Assembly: GCA_965227445.1 (NCBI GenBank)
Contig: OZ245751.1
Coordinates: 4,216,001-4,280,000 of the forward strand
Length of the DNA stretch: 64,000 bases
Source of the DNA: DT-110 sp030148525
GTDB taxonomy: Bacteria; Bacteroidota; Bacteroidia; Chitinophagales; Saprospiraceae
Reading direction: 5' to 3'
Shown: positions 42,701 through 50,857 of the stretch, piece after piece
Position numbering within the stretch: position 1 is the first letter of the stretch
How the letters are laid out: every line of letters starts with the position of its first letter
Program-made: the position numbers and the translations under genes
The notes under the pieces: model-generated
What the model saw: only the letters and a program-made list of their open reading frames with translations
Databases searched by the model: none
Told to the model about the DNA's origin: nothing

Positions 42701-43537
42701 GGTGGCTACCGACCCTAGTACCGGTAGCGGCAGATATGCATTTTCTTTCCAGAACGTAAGGGGAAACAAGTGGCGTTTTATCGGGTATTCCCCTCCACGG
42801 GGTCCGTTACTAAAAGGCGGATGATGCGCAGCGATGACCACGTTCTTGGTGCGGTTACCCTTTACGGCATCTTCGTAAAAAGGCAGAAAGTTATTCCGGC
42901 TGCGTACCTCACAATCAACATTCACTCCAGCCTGGCCGGTCCAGTCGGATAGCCACCATTCTGAATCCAGCAAAATCAGAGTCAGGTCGGTATTCACCTC
43001 AATTTCGGCCGGATCGCCGCATTCGGCATCGGGAAAAAGGACTTCATCTTCATCCCAGGCTTCCTCCAGGTAATCTTGTTGGCGCTTCAGGCCTTTGAGT
43101 CCGTAATTAGCCCAATCGCGATCACCGGAAAGAACGTATATATCACCCTCAAAGGTACTGGTGGTGGAAACCAATGCGTCCAGGGAAGCTTTTGCCTTCG
43201 CATAGGCTTGCTTCTCGCGCTTAGGAGGCATTCCATCGGGCACATTACTACCCAAAACCAGCAAGCCGGAAGTTTCCGATGCTTGTTGTAATTTTTCTGC
43301 CAGTGCAGGAAAAACAGGATCATTGGGTTCGGCCAATCCGGTATTTCCAATCAGGTACAGGGAGTAGGATGGCGTTTGGTCGGGAAACACCTTGGGGCCT
43401 TCTGCTGTCGCCCTAATTTCCTGCATCTGGTAGGTGGCACAGGAAGATAACGCAAGCAGCAGAACAACTGTCATCCACCGCAGGGCATAGAAAGGGCTCG
43501 GCTCGAGGGAGGTAAGAACTGACATAGGAGTTGACAT
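39743..43537 (-). CDS. Metallophosphatase / Omp85 (BamA/TamA-like) fusion with a lipoprotein signal
   Basis: 1264 residues. A lipoprotein signal LLLALSSCATY has a lipobox ending at Cys33. Residues about 50-420 are a calcineurin-type phosphoesterase: LYLIGNTG, LSGDRDWANYG, VIAAHHPPFSNGP and AGSHENNQQY. Residues from about 900 form an Omp85-type beta-barrel, ending in QFFF. A middle region has further domains of unclear kind. A lipid-anchored protein whose C-terminus is a membrane-inserted barrel is unusual. The stop codon of the upstream AstE-like gene overlaps its ATG (TAATG). Confidence 0.75.
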   Translation of the reverse strand: MSTPMSVLTSLEPSPFYALRWMTVVLLLALSSCATYQMQEIRATAEGPKVFPDQTPSYSLYLIGNTGLAEPNDPVFPALAEKLQQASETSGLLVLGSNVPDGMPPKREKQAYAKAKASLDALVSTTSTFEGDIYVLSGDRDWANYGLKGLKRQQDYLEEAWDEDEVLFPDAECGDPAEIEVNTDLTLILLDSEWWLSDWTGQAGVNVDCEVRSRNNFLPFYEDAVKGNRTKNVVIAAHHPPFSNGPRGGEYPIKRHLFPLTFWKENAYLPLPVLGSVATLIRSSAGTRQDIMHPRYRDFKNILVDAAQKNGSFIFAGSHENNQQYHEQDNQSFIVTGAGADADPAHTGNGALFTYGKAGFARIDFFDDHESWVTYYAMEGGNARVVQQRQMKKPRIEEEEKRLPDYDQYEAPRDSVYTELDDRNYQRNAFGDFLWGEHYRSTYDVALKVPKLDLATYKGGLIPVKRGGGYQTNSLRLENEDGQQYNMRSVKKDPTRTIPYPFNKSFVKDILQDNFSSAHPLAATALPPLAKAANIYYTQPKLFYVPKQPGLSIHNEEFAEALYLVEERPDDDVWPDAENFGYPEDIVSSGDAIEETLEHHDKQIDQDWVVRSRLFDLMIGDWDRHDDQWRWAIFDEGEIEMYRPIPRDRDQAFSKYDGFLTSIVRAVSAQTRNFRPYKRKVSKIKWTSYNARYFDPSFLNGLAWEDWEREAKYIQEHVTDEIIEAAFRENWPDIIYDLSAEEIIAKLKGRRDDLVSIARRMYEFRAREVDIPGTEQEDLFLIDYLEKGKVRVRVWGLTDDFERKYIYYDRTFLPGETKELRLYGGEDQDEYRLRGTRGSRAIKIRMIGGVEEDTYLDSLINGSGKALVYDFPQEMNTIQKGPGLKMRLTDDPALNTYNRRSLDYEYDFGFLLPSVFYNPDDGILAGVTGQATTYGFRKSPYSTFHTYSLRYAFATSGFRANYRGEFIDVFGNWDIQVLGTAQSALYTSNFYGFGNESENLEEELDLSDDLEDDFYRVREQRIDVFPALMRRFSEASFFSVGPLYETVRIERTEGRFIDEIGDQINPDVFDGISYAGGQVNFSYHNFDDVAFPTLGLGLNLSASWRQALNSDQEGLGILEGSFSLVRNLDPNHRLVVATRVGGKHLLNDDYLFFQAATLGGIGPESNFRGFRRDRFTGRTSFYQNIDLRWKALESGNLTLPFSVGFQVGFDHGRVWIDGEDSDVWHYSYGGGIFISPFDIASISATFFRGDTEEVRAVVGAQFFF

Positions 43538-44556
43538 TAAATTTGATGAAGCTGATCCGGAGTTTTATCCATGCGGTAACCATCCAGTGATTCGGGCTGT
43601 CGACCCAAGTGAATGATCCGACTACCAGTTTGGGCAATAGGATCGACACTTTTTCCGATCACGATACCCGACTCCGGGGCAAAGTAAGATTTTTTCAACC
43701 CACCAAAAATATCCCGTAACTCGGCCATTAGCTGTCCTTTCTCTAACATTTGACCTATTTTAACCGGAACATTCAGAATCCCTCCATCATCTGAATACAA
43801 CCAGAACGAGTCGGGACAATATATGGTTGACTGTACCCGTCGGGGCCCATTTGATTCGATCATGTTCAGGTCGACCATTACATTTTCCACCCCACGTAGA
43901 GCATCACCGATGACATCGAACTGAAAAATGTGCGGATCGCGCAGTTCAAGCGTTATGGCTTCGATTCCCATCGAGCTGGCGGTTCCCCTAAAGGTACCGT
44001 CATTAGCTGCATTGTGCAGAATTATATCCGGATTCTGCAGTCGGGCCATTCGAGCAGTGGCCTTGCGGTCCATATCGGCGCGAATATACCAGGAATTGAC
44101 ACGTCCGGCACTAGCCGTGTGTAGGTCAACCAGATAATCGAGAGAAGGCAACAATCGTTGTACCAGACGATGAATGTATATTTCACTTACGTTGCCATCG
44201 GGCCGGCCAGGAGCGATCCGGTTGAGATCTGTTCCGTCGTTAAACTGACGCTGGTGGAGCATTAGCCCGGGTACATTGAGGGTCAGTGCTCCAACGATGG
44301 TCCCTCGCAATAAGCGGGGGTCTATATTGCGAATCAACCGTTGAATGACCGGTATGCCATTGAGTTCGTTCCCGTGAATGGCCGCAGTGATCCCTAATAC
44401 AGGACCCTCTTCCAGGCCACGGGCAATGACAACCGGGATGTGAATGGATTCTCCAAAACCATCCGATACGAGATGCAACCAACGCCGGTGAATAATACCG
44501 CCCGGCAAATCCTGGAGGTCCAATTCGTCAATGATGGGTGTTTCTGCTTTTCTCAT
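43537..44556 (-). CDS. Succinylglutamate desuccinylase/aspartoacylase family protein
   Basis: 339 residues from the ATG at 44556; the longer frame starts with TTG. The zinc site is present: ITAAIHGNELNG (His and Glu of HxxE) and YLVDLHTA (His). DLNR and the late FAPESGIVIG segment are also typical of AstE/AspA relatives. It probably hydrolyses an N-acyl amino acid or small amide. It overlaps the metallophosphatase/Omp85 gene by one base (TAATG), so the two are translationally coupled and may act on one substrate (inference). Confidence 0.85.
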   Translation of the reverse strand: MRKAETPIIDELDLQDLPGGIIHRRWLHLVSDGFGESIHIPVVIARGLEEGPVLGITAAIHGNELNGIPVIQRLIRNIDPRLLRGTIVGALTLNVPGLMLHQRQFNDGTDLNRIAPGRPDGNVSEIYIHRLVQRLLPSLDYLVDLHTASAGRVNSWYIRADMDRKATARMARLQNPDIILHNAANDGTFRGTASSMGIEAITLELRDPHIFQFDVIGDALRGVENVMVDLNMIESNGPRRVQSTIYCPDSFWLYSDDGGILNVPVKIGQMLEKGQLMAELRDIFGGLKKSYFAPESGIVIGKSVDPIAQTGSRIIHLGRQPESLDGYRMDKTPDQLHQI

Positions 44557-44592
44557 ACGCAACAATCAATACCGAATGTACATAATTGCCGG

Positions 44593-44664
44593 TATACCGC
44601 TTCCGAAAATTGGAGAATCCCAGCACGAAGTACCGGGCCGCAAAACCAATTCCCTATCGGTGTA
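44593..44664. repeat. Compound palindromic repeat, copy E (degenerate short form)
   Basis: 72 bp from TATACCG to CGGTGTA with the CAGCACGAAGTAC loop of copies B and C; the stem is mutated (CGAAAATTGGAG with CAAAACCAATTCC). Within the rest of the 44557-45013 gap a CCTTCTCCC / GGGAGAAGG hairpin lies at about 44701-44723. No other gene or signal is seen. Confidence 0.75.
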
Positions 44665-45013
44665 TTTGATTCGCTCGCCTGGCAGCACAACAAAAATGAC
44701 CTTCTCCCGGGTCGGGAGAAGGCCACTACTTTACACTCACTAGTTTATGAAACTTAAGCCGACTAAATGAATAGTGCGGTTATCTTTATGTAAAACAGGG
44801 AGGAGCCTTTCTTATTGCTTAAAAAATACCAATTAATTCCATTTTTTCCAATCTCCCGGCCTTTTCAGGCACTTGGCACCCTCAATTACGTAGCAAACGG
44901 CGGCAAAGGTTTCATTAAAGATGCATTTCAACTATACGTAACATGCTCCAAAGAGCTCTTTTTTCAGCAAATGGTTGGTTGATCTCAACTTTTTCTGATC
45001 ATTTTCCAACCTT

Positions 45014-45616
45014 TTGGCGAAAGCCGTTTCTTTCAACAAAACGATTCGATTGAACACCTTTTACACCGGAAAAGAACGCGCCCTGGTCCGGAATTGCCTG
45101 CAGGGGCATAGACGTGCCCAACGGCGCCTCTACGATGCCTACGTCGATGCCGTCTTCCACACCTGCTTGCGCATTTGTGGAGGCACCGCCGATGCGGAGG
45201 ACGTAACCCAGGAAACGTTTATTCGGGTTTTCCGGCGGTTAAAAACCTTTAATGGCACATCTAGTCTGGGTGCCTGGATAAAGCGAATAGCGGTAAATAC
45301 CAGCTTGAATCATATACGAGGCCAAAGGCGCCTGACAGCACTGGTAGATGCTCCCGAACCGAGTATTCCGGCACAAACCAAAGAGGTTTTTCCTGCGGAC
45401 GGCCTGACTGTTGAACGAATTCACCTGGCTATTCAGCAATTACCCGATGGCAGCAGAACGGTACTGAGCTTACACCTACTGGAAGGGTATCAGCATAAAG
45501 AAATTGCCAGCATCCTGGGCATCACGGAGTCCACCAGTAAAAGCCAGTATCACCGTGCCAAAAAATTATTGCAAGGTATTCTCGAACCCAACCGTCAACG
45601 GGCGGGAAAATCGTAA
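45014..45616 (+). CDS. ECF-type RNA polymerase sigma factor
   Basis: 200 residues if the TTG at 45014 is used; a second TTG at 45050 would remove twelve residues, and no ATG is available. Region 2 is RAQRRLYDAYVDAVFHTCLRICGGTADAEDVTQETFIRVFRRL, with an expected -10-binding helix; region 4 is LPDGSRTVLSLHLLEGYQHKEIASILGITESTSKSQYHRAKKLL. The TTG start lies on the TTTTGGCGAAAGCC word. It is followed at once by a single-helix protein (5 bp gap) and a DUF4097 protein, the usual arrangement for an envelope-sensing ECF unit in Bacteroidota. Confidence 0.85.
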   Translation: MAKAVSFNKTIRLNTFYTGKERALVRNCLQGHRRAQRRLYDAYVDAVFHTCLRICGGTADAEDVTQETFIRVFRRLKTFNGTSSLGAWIKRIAVNTSLNHIRGQRRLTALVDAPEPSIPAQTKEVFPADGLTVERIHLAIQQLPDGSRTVLSLHLLEGYQHKEIASILGITESTSKSQYHRAKKLLQGILEPNRQRAGKS

Positions 45617-45620
45617 GACC

Positions 45621-46178
45621 ATGAACCATCCATCATCGATTGAAAAATATATTAACAAAAACCGGGACGAGTTCGACCAGGTTGTACATCCTCCACGGGA
45701 CCGGATGTGGGAAGCGATCAGCAGCGAACAAGGCAAAACCCACCCCTGGAAGATTCAACTGGGTCGAAACTGGCGGTGGAGTATCGCTGCTGCTATCCTA
45801 CTTGCCCTATCCGTTGGTTGGTGGGTGCAACGGCAGCCCCAGCCCCCCGAACCGGGCTTACAAAATCTGGCTCACTACTTTCCGGAACTGGCCGATGAGG
45901 AAGCCCGCTACCAGGCACTGATCAGTAATCAGGAAACGATGCTGGAGATCGACAAACTCGACAAGACCCTCTACCGCGATATTTTTAATGAATTAAAGGA
46001 GTTGGAAAAAATCCATCGGGATTATCTGGCCGACGTGCCAGCCTACCAGGAGCAAGAGTTGCTCGTACGTACCCTGATCAAGTACTACGAACGGAAACTG
46101 CGCATCCTGGAGCGGCTTTCTTACGAAATTGAAAAACAGAAAATACATGAAAACAGGACACACGAGATTCTTCAGTAA
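45621..46178 (+). CDS. Anti-sigma-like single-pass membrane protein
   Basis: 185 residues from the ATG at 45621 (MNHPSSIEKYINKNRDEFD). A cytosolic N-terminus of about 48 residues precedes one hydrophobic helix (WSIAAAILLALSVGWWVQ) and a helical, charged periplasmic part (LEKIHRDYLADVPAYQEQELLVRTLIKYYERKLRILERL). No zinc-type anti-sigma motif is seen. It starts five bases after the sigma factor gene ends and overlaps the next gene by 32 bp, so the role of sigma-factor inhibitor is inferred from order. Confidence 0.7.
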   Translation: MNHPSSIEKYINKNRDEFDQVVHPPRDRMWEAISSEQGKTHPWKIQLGRNWRWSIAAAILLALSVGWWVQRQPQPPEPGLQNLAHYFPELADEEARYQALISNQETMLEIDKLDKTLYRDIFNELKELEKIHRDYLADVPAYQEQELLVRTLIKYYERKLRILERLSYEIEKQKIHENRTHEILQ

Positions 46179-47451
46179 CTGGCTATGGATCATTCTGCTA
46201 TTGCCTTGCAGCCTGCAGGCACAATACCAAAAAACGTATCAGGAATCCTTTTCAGCAGCCAGCACCCTTAGCATTAACCACCAGCGAGGGGAATTGCGCG
46301 TAGTACCGAGCCTAAATAACCAGGTTCGTTACGAACTCAATGTAACCTTTGACGCCAGAAGCCAGGAGGATGCCGATAAGGTTCTGGATGCCATCAGGAT
46401 GGATGCTCAGTCGGGCAGTAACCGCTTGAGCCTTACCACCGAAACGGGTATAAAAAACATGCAAACCGTGAACGGACGGTCTTCCATCACCCTGGAAAAC
46501 GGAACGAAAATCAGAGGTGTCAAAGACCTGGAAATGAGCCTGGTGGTCTACACCCCCAAGGTGCGGGAGTTGGTGATCGAGGATAAGTACAACGACATTG
46601 AAGTGGCCGATGACCTGACGGCGAACCTGAACGCCAAGCTGTACAGCTCCGAAGCTAATGTCGGACGCATTTCCGGAGCCCTGACCCTGGATGCCAAATA
46701 CTCGGAGATCGACTTCCAGTCAATGGGCGATGCCGACCTGACTATTTACGATTGTGATATCACCATGAAGGGGGGCGGAGCTATTAAGCTAGCTTCAAAA
46801 TACTCCGATTTCAGGGCAACTACGGTAGCCAGTCTGGAGGCCGATCTCTACGATGATGATGTGGAGATGGAGCGAGTAGAAGGTACCCTTAGCATTACCG
46901 ATAAATACTCGGAAATTATGATCAAGGCCTGCGGGAATACCCGGCTTGACCTTTATGATTCCGAAATTTCCATCGCGGAGGTCGGAAATATGACTATCAA
47001 GAGTAAGTATACGGAATTCAACCTCGGACGAGCCTACGTCATCGACTTTGACGTAACCTACGATGATGATTTCGAGGTGGAATCAGCTACCAGTCTGACG
47101 GCTGACAATTCGAAGTACACCACTTTTGTCATCGACGAACTCACCAGCAAACTGATCATGGAATCGTACGACGATGAGGTAAAGATCAACCGTTTGGGCT
47201 CCAAATTTTCAGAACTGAGCTTTAATGGCAAATACACCGATCTGGTGATAGGGTTACCCGGACGTTTTGCCTACCAAATCGATATGTCGACAAAGTATGG
47301 TGACTTAAAAGTCGATGAGGATGATTTTGATTTCACCCGTTGGGTAGAGAAGAACGGGCAAATTGAAGCCATTGGCAAGACGAAGAACGCCGGCACCCAA
47401 AGCCCTGTATTCACGATCCGTGGGTACGACAACAATATTCGGATTAATTAA
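46147..47451 (+). CDS. DUF4097-type beta-strand-repeat protein, secreted
   Basis: 434 residues from the ATG at 46147, followed by a signal peptide (WLWIILLLPCSLQAQ). The body has at least seven repeats of about 22-25 residues carrying a (K/N)-K-Y-(S/T/G)-(E/D)-(I/L/F) core, for example DAKYSEIDF, ASKYSDFRA, TDKYSEIMI, KSKYTEFNL, NGKYTDLVI, each separated by Asp-rich turns. This fits a parallel beta-helix of the DUF4097 type. In Bacteroidota such proteins often follow an ECF sigma and anti-sigma pair. Role unknown, probably envelope structure or sensing. Confidence 0.78.
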   Translation: MKTGHTRFFSNWLWIILLLPCSLQAQYQKTYQESFSAASTLSINHQRGELRVVPSLNNQVRYELNVTFDARSQEDADKVLDAIRMDAQSGSNRLSLTTETGIKNMQTVNGRSSITLENGTKIRGVKDLEMSLVVYTPKVRELVIEDKYNDIEVADDLTANLNAKLYSSEANVGRISGALTLDAKYSEIDFQSMGDADLTIYDCDITMKGGGAIKLASKYSDFRATTVASLEADLYDDDVEMERVEGTLSITDKYSEIMIKACGNTRLDLYDSEISIAEVGNMTIKSKYTEFNLGRAYVIDFDVTYDDDFEVESATSLTADNSKYTTFVIDELTSKLIMESYDDEVKINRLGSKFSELSFNGKYTDLVIGLPGRFAYQIDMSTKYGDLKVDEDDFDFTRWVEKNGQIEAIGKTKNAGTQSPVFTIRGYDNNIRIN

Positions 47452-47461
47452 TTGGGAGGTT

Positions 47462-47497
47462 GACCGGCTGAGCCGTTTAGCAACAGCTCAGCCGGTC
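47462..47497. terminator. Stem-loop between convergent genes
   Basis: A perfect 12-bp stem GACCGGCTGAGC (47462-47473) with GCTCAGCCGGTC (47486-47497). There is no U-run, so it is a candidate terminator or transcript end only. A second inverted repeat GGGTATTAGG / CCTAATACCC follows at about 47522-47562. The rest of the gap to 47635 shows nothing. Confidence 0.55.
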
Positions 47498-47634
47498 ATC
47501 AGCTCGATGTATTTGGTAGAGGGTATTAGGTAGTAAGACTTGCTTTAATCCTAATACCCTATACCTACTACCCCGTACTCAGAATTCACTATCCTACATT
47601 TACGGATTAGGCTACGTACAATCTCCCGGAACAT

Positions 47635-50340
47635 TTACTTCTTCCCCTTCTCCTCCATCTGTTTTTTCTCCAGGTAGGTACGGCCTTCGCTGATCCACTT
47701 TGCCGGTTCTTCACCCCGCAAATGGTGATCGAAGAATTCGGTTACCTTATTGAAGTAGTCTATTTGGTTTTCCTTTTGGCGTAAGCCATGGTTCTCACCG
47801 GCATATACCATCAGGATCATTGGTTTATGCAGCCGCCGCATTGTGATGTACATTTCGATACCCTGATGCCAATCGACGGCTCCATCCTTGTCACCGAAAG
47901 TCACCAGCAGAGGAGTAGTGATTTGTTCGGCCTGAAAGATGGGTGAATTGGCAATATATTCATCGGTAATTTCCCACCATGGCTCCCGCAGACGACCCTG
48001 GCTGGTTTCAAAGATCTGCTGATCGGGCGTACCGGAATTCCAGTAGATCGAGTTGTACATGCTGATCATATTGGTTAGCGGAGCTCCGGCTACGGCAGCA
48101 GAAAACAAATCGGTCTGCGTTACCAGAAAAGCAGTTTGGTATCCGCCCCAGCTGTGCCCCATCAAGCCGATGCGATCGCGATCGATCATTCCGGTGCCGA
48201 TCATTTCCTCAACGGCAGGTACCACACACTCCACGGCGGATTCCCCCGGATGGTTGGTTTTGTATATGATATCGGGCTGGAAAACGAAGTATCCCTGCTG
48301 GACCCAATGAGTAATATTATAAGCTCTCCGGTTAGTGGGGGCAATGTAATTATTCAGACTGTTGGAACGGATCTCGTAGATATAAACGATCATGGGGTAC
48401 TCTTTGCCCTCCTCATAGTTGGCCGGGTAATGCAGGGCTCCCTGCAGTTTTTTTCCGTCGGCATTGGTGTAGGTGACCAGCCCGGTTTTTCCCCAGGCAT
48501 AGTCGGACTGCTGCGGATTCGTGGCGCTTAATTGATCCGGATCAGTCAATCCTTCTTTAGCGACCATCACGTCGGGCGAATCCGTATAGCTCTCTTCGAC
48601 ATAGGTGTACCGTTCGGCATCATCGGCCCGGCGCACACTGCGAATGCGCTTGTCTTTGTACAGGCGGGCAGTAGGTTGCCACTGCTCGTCGACCAAGACG
48701 AATCCGCTGTTTTTGGTCTTGTCGCCAAACAGGGAAAAGCCGAGACCTTCTTCGTGATCCAGATAGGGGTCTTCGTAATCGAACCGCAGGATGCGGTGGA
48801 TGATCTCATCTTCGCGGCCTTCGGTAAGCCGCTCGGCATTGCCACCATCCGGCGCAAAAGACCAAACGTCGTATTCGTCGTACAGCAACAGGGCTTCATC
48901 CCCTTTCATCCAGCCACCCTGACCGTGGGGCGGAATTTTTTCGCGGGGACCATCGTAGCGATTGTCGTAAAAGGGCACGTCCTGACCTTCGGTAAGATTT
49001 ACATGCTCACCCGATTCCAACTGGTAAGTATGCCAGTGTTCACCCTGAAAATAGGCGAGGTATTGACCATCACCGGAAAAGCCCGACATATAATTGGCGG
49101 GGAATTCGGTAAGCGCTTTGGTACGTGCTCCGGAGCGGACATCCACCACGTAGTAGTCGGCATGAGCCAGGCGATACTGGGGCTGGTAGGGGGTCATATC
49201 TTCCAGCAAAACGTGCGTATGGCTGGGAGCAATGCTTGCGTCCCGGGCCTGCTCATCGGCAAGACGTATGAACTGATCTTCCCCAATATTCCAAACCGAT
49301 AGAAAGCTGAAATCTTTATCGCGATTATAGGTCACGCGCTGGCGGGGTATGATGGGATCATCTTCCCAATGCCAGATTTCCATGTCGGGGACTTTTTCGT
49401 CTTTGTTTTGCTTAGTGGTATCCGCCGGGGTCCATTCGGCAATCCCCAGGAAGATCCGCTGCTCATCTTTGGACCAAATGGGAGCGAAGGTTTCTTTAAT
49501 GCGCATTCCTTCCGGAAAATCGTTCCGGTCAGCCGGATCAAAGGTCAGGGCCTCCGGGGCTTCCGCTACGTTGCGAAAAGCGTGTAGGCGGTGATTCGCT
49601 TCGGCGAAGCTCGTATCCGTATAGACCTGAAGAAAAGCCAGGGCATTTCCCTCTTCGGCCTCCCAGTTTAATTGCTTAAAAACGGTGGTATCGCTGGCCA
49701 GTACAGTTACCCGGTTTTCCTCCAGATAGAGCAGTTCTACGCTGTTGCCGTATTTATGATCAGCCTGAATAATGTACGCCAGGAGATTACCTTCCTCGTT
49801 GAAAGCCCATTCGGCCACATTGCCAATGACCCGGGTATTACCATCCGCCAGGTTGCGCAGCATTATATTGGCAGACTCATCCCCTTTAGCGGGATACCCT
49901 TCCAGCACCAGATACTGACTATCGTCCGAAAAGGAGAAGGAACGGATATCGTCGAAGGTTTCGATGGTACCCGTACCCAGATTCAAAAGTTTGACGGTGT
50001 ATTGAAGGGGCTTTTTATTTTCCCGCATTTTTTCTGCTTCCCTTTCGGTAAAATCAATACGAAAGGCGGCCCATTGCTCATCTTCCGAAAAGGCCAGGCT
50101 TGCCCCCATCGGGAATTGGTAGGCTTTTTCCCCTTCAAAGGACTGAATATGCAAGGTATCATCACCACTGGTCAGGGAAACCTGATAGCCGATCCAGCTA
50201 CCTTCCTCCGAAATCTGTGGTGATCCAAGACTTTCCCATTGCTGGTAATCCTCAACCGACAGGGTAGTCTGCCCCAAACCGTTGGTCGGCTGGAAGAATA
50301 CCAGCACAGCGATCAAGAAACATAAGTAGGGTACGTTCAT
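47635..50340 (-). CDS. S9 family (prolyl oligopeptidase-like) serine peptidase, secreted
   Basis: 901 residues from the ATG at 50340 with a signal peptide (MNVPYLCFLIAVLVFFQPT); the longer frame adds 16 basic residues. An N-terminal beta-propeller-like part (about 25-610) is followed by the alpha/beta hydrolase domain. The nucleophile is Ser730 in GLMGHSWGGYQ, and the Asp (about 817) and His (851) are in TFGDKDGAVD and ENHGLRQ. It probably cleaves short peptides in the periplasm or outside. A repeat array lies just upstream of its start codon. Confidence 0.9.
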   Translation of the reverse strand: MNVPYLCFLIAVLVFFQPTNGLGQTTLSVEDYQQWESLGSPQISEEGSWIGYQVSLTSGDDTLHIQSFEGEKAYQFPMGASLAFSEDEQWAAFRIDFTEREAEKMRENKKPLQYTVKLLNLGTGTIETFDDIRSFSFSDDSQYLVLEGYPAKGDESANIMLRNLADGNTRVIGNVAEWAFNEEGNLLAYIIQADHKYGNSVELLYLEENRVTVLASDTTVFKQLNWEAEEGNALAFLQVYTDTSFAEANHRLHAFRNVAEAPEALTFDPADRNDFPEGMRIKETFAPIWSKDEQRIFLGIAEWTPADTTKQNKDEKVPDMEIWHWEDDPIIPRQRVTYNRDKDFSFLSVWNIGEDQFIRLADEQARDASIAPSHTHVLLEDMTPYQPQYRLAHADYYVVDVRSGARTKALTEFPANYMSGFSGDGQYLAYFQGEHWHTYQLESGEHVNLTEGQDVPFYDNRYDGPREKIPPHGQGGWMKGDEALLLYDEYDVWSFAPDGGNAERLTEGREDEIIHRILRFDYEDPYLDHEEGLGFSLFGDKTKNSGFVLVDEQWQPTARLYKDKRIRSVRRADDAERYTYVEESYTDSPDVMVAKEGLTDPDQLSATNPQQSDYAWGKTGLVTYTNADGKKLQGALHYPANYEEGKEYPMIVYIYEIRSNSLNNYIAPTNRRAYNITHWVQQGYFVFQPDIIYKTNHPGESAVECVVPAVEEMIGTGMIDRDRIGLMGHSWGGYQTAFLVTQTDLFSAAVAGAPLTNMISMYNSIYWNSGTPDQQIFETSQGRLREPWWEITDEYIANSPIFQAEQITTPLLVTFGDKDGAVDWHQGIEMYITMRRLHKPMILMVYAGENHGLRQKENQIDYFNKVTEFFDHHLRGEEPAKWISEGRTYLEKKQMEEKGKK

Positions 50341-50396
50341 AATTTTTGTTTTTTTGAAAAATAAAAAACCACGGTGATTTCTCCCCACAGACTTTT

Positions 50397-50838
50397 GGAA
50401 ATCGGAGGTCGGAAATCGGAAATCGGCATGCCTTCGCCCATGCGGGCTACGGCGAATATGAAAGTAAAAGCGGCTCTATCTTTTATCTAGCCTCTTGTGG
50501 TCTTCCGTCTTACCATTTTGGGGAGTTGGGGAGTTGGGGAGTTGGGGAGTTGGGGAGTTGGGGAGTTCAAAATAATGTACTTAAAATTTTGAAAATCAAT
50601 GCCTTAATTAAAAATTAAACACTAAAAATTAAAAATCGCCTGTGCCAGTAGGGCGAAGATGGAAGACACCAAACCTGATGATTGATTGAACCTTAATACC
50701 ATCAAATAAGGTGGCCTGCTTATAATGGATATTCTTTGGGCGCGATCCAGCACAACTGCGTAATACCTCGGTGGCCAGGGAAGGATCAGCGCACCTCCTT
50801 AAACCTCACCTCAAACCTCAAACCTCAAACCTCAAACC
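50397..50838. repeat. Cluster of 7/8-bp tandem arrays between S9 peptidase and sulfotransferase
   Basis: Four kinds occur: AAATCGG/AGGTCGG heptamers at 50397-50426; GGGGAGTT x6, perfect, at 50520-50567; AAAAATT-type heptamers around 50600-50640; and CCTCAAA x4 (50809-50836) with degenerate neighbours. No gene lies between 50341 and 50857. The last array ends 21 bp before the sulfotransferase ATG. Confidence 0.9.
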
Positions 50839-50845
50839 TGTTACA

Positions 50846-50853
50846 TATCTTTG
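50846..50853 (+). promoter_or_regulatory. -7 element TATCTTTG upstream of the sulfotransferase start
   Basis: TATCTTTG fits TAnnTTTG and lies four bases before the ATG at 50858, so the transcript would be nearly leaderless. No TTTG is seen at the -33 position because the CCTCAAA array occupies that region. Confidence 0.4.
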
Positions 50854-50857
50854 CGCC

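Noticed and set aside
48532..49302. Plus-strand open frame of 256 codons inside the S9 peptidase gene
   Set aside because: Antisense to a gene with intact active site; no recognisable domain.
50771..50857. N-terminal extension of the sulfotransferase
   Set aside because: Translation of the CCTCAAA array; the ATG at 50858 gives the normal start of the family.
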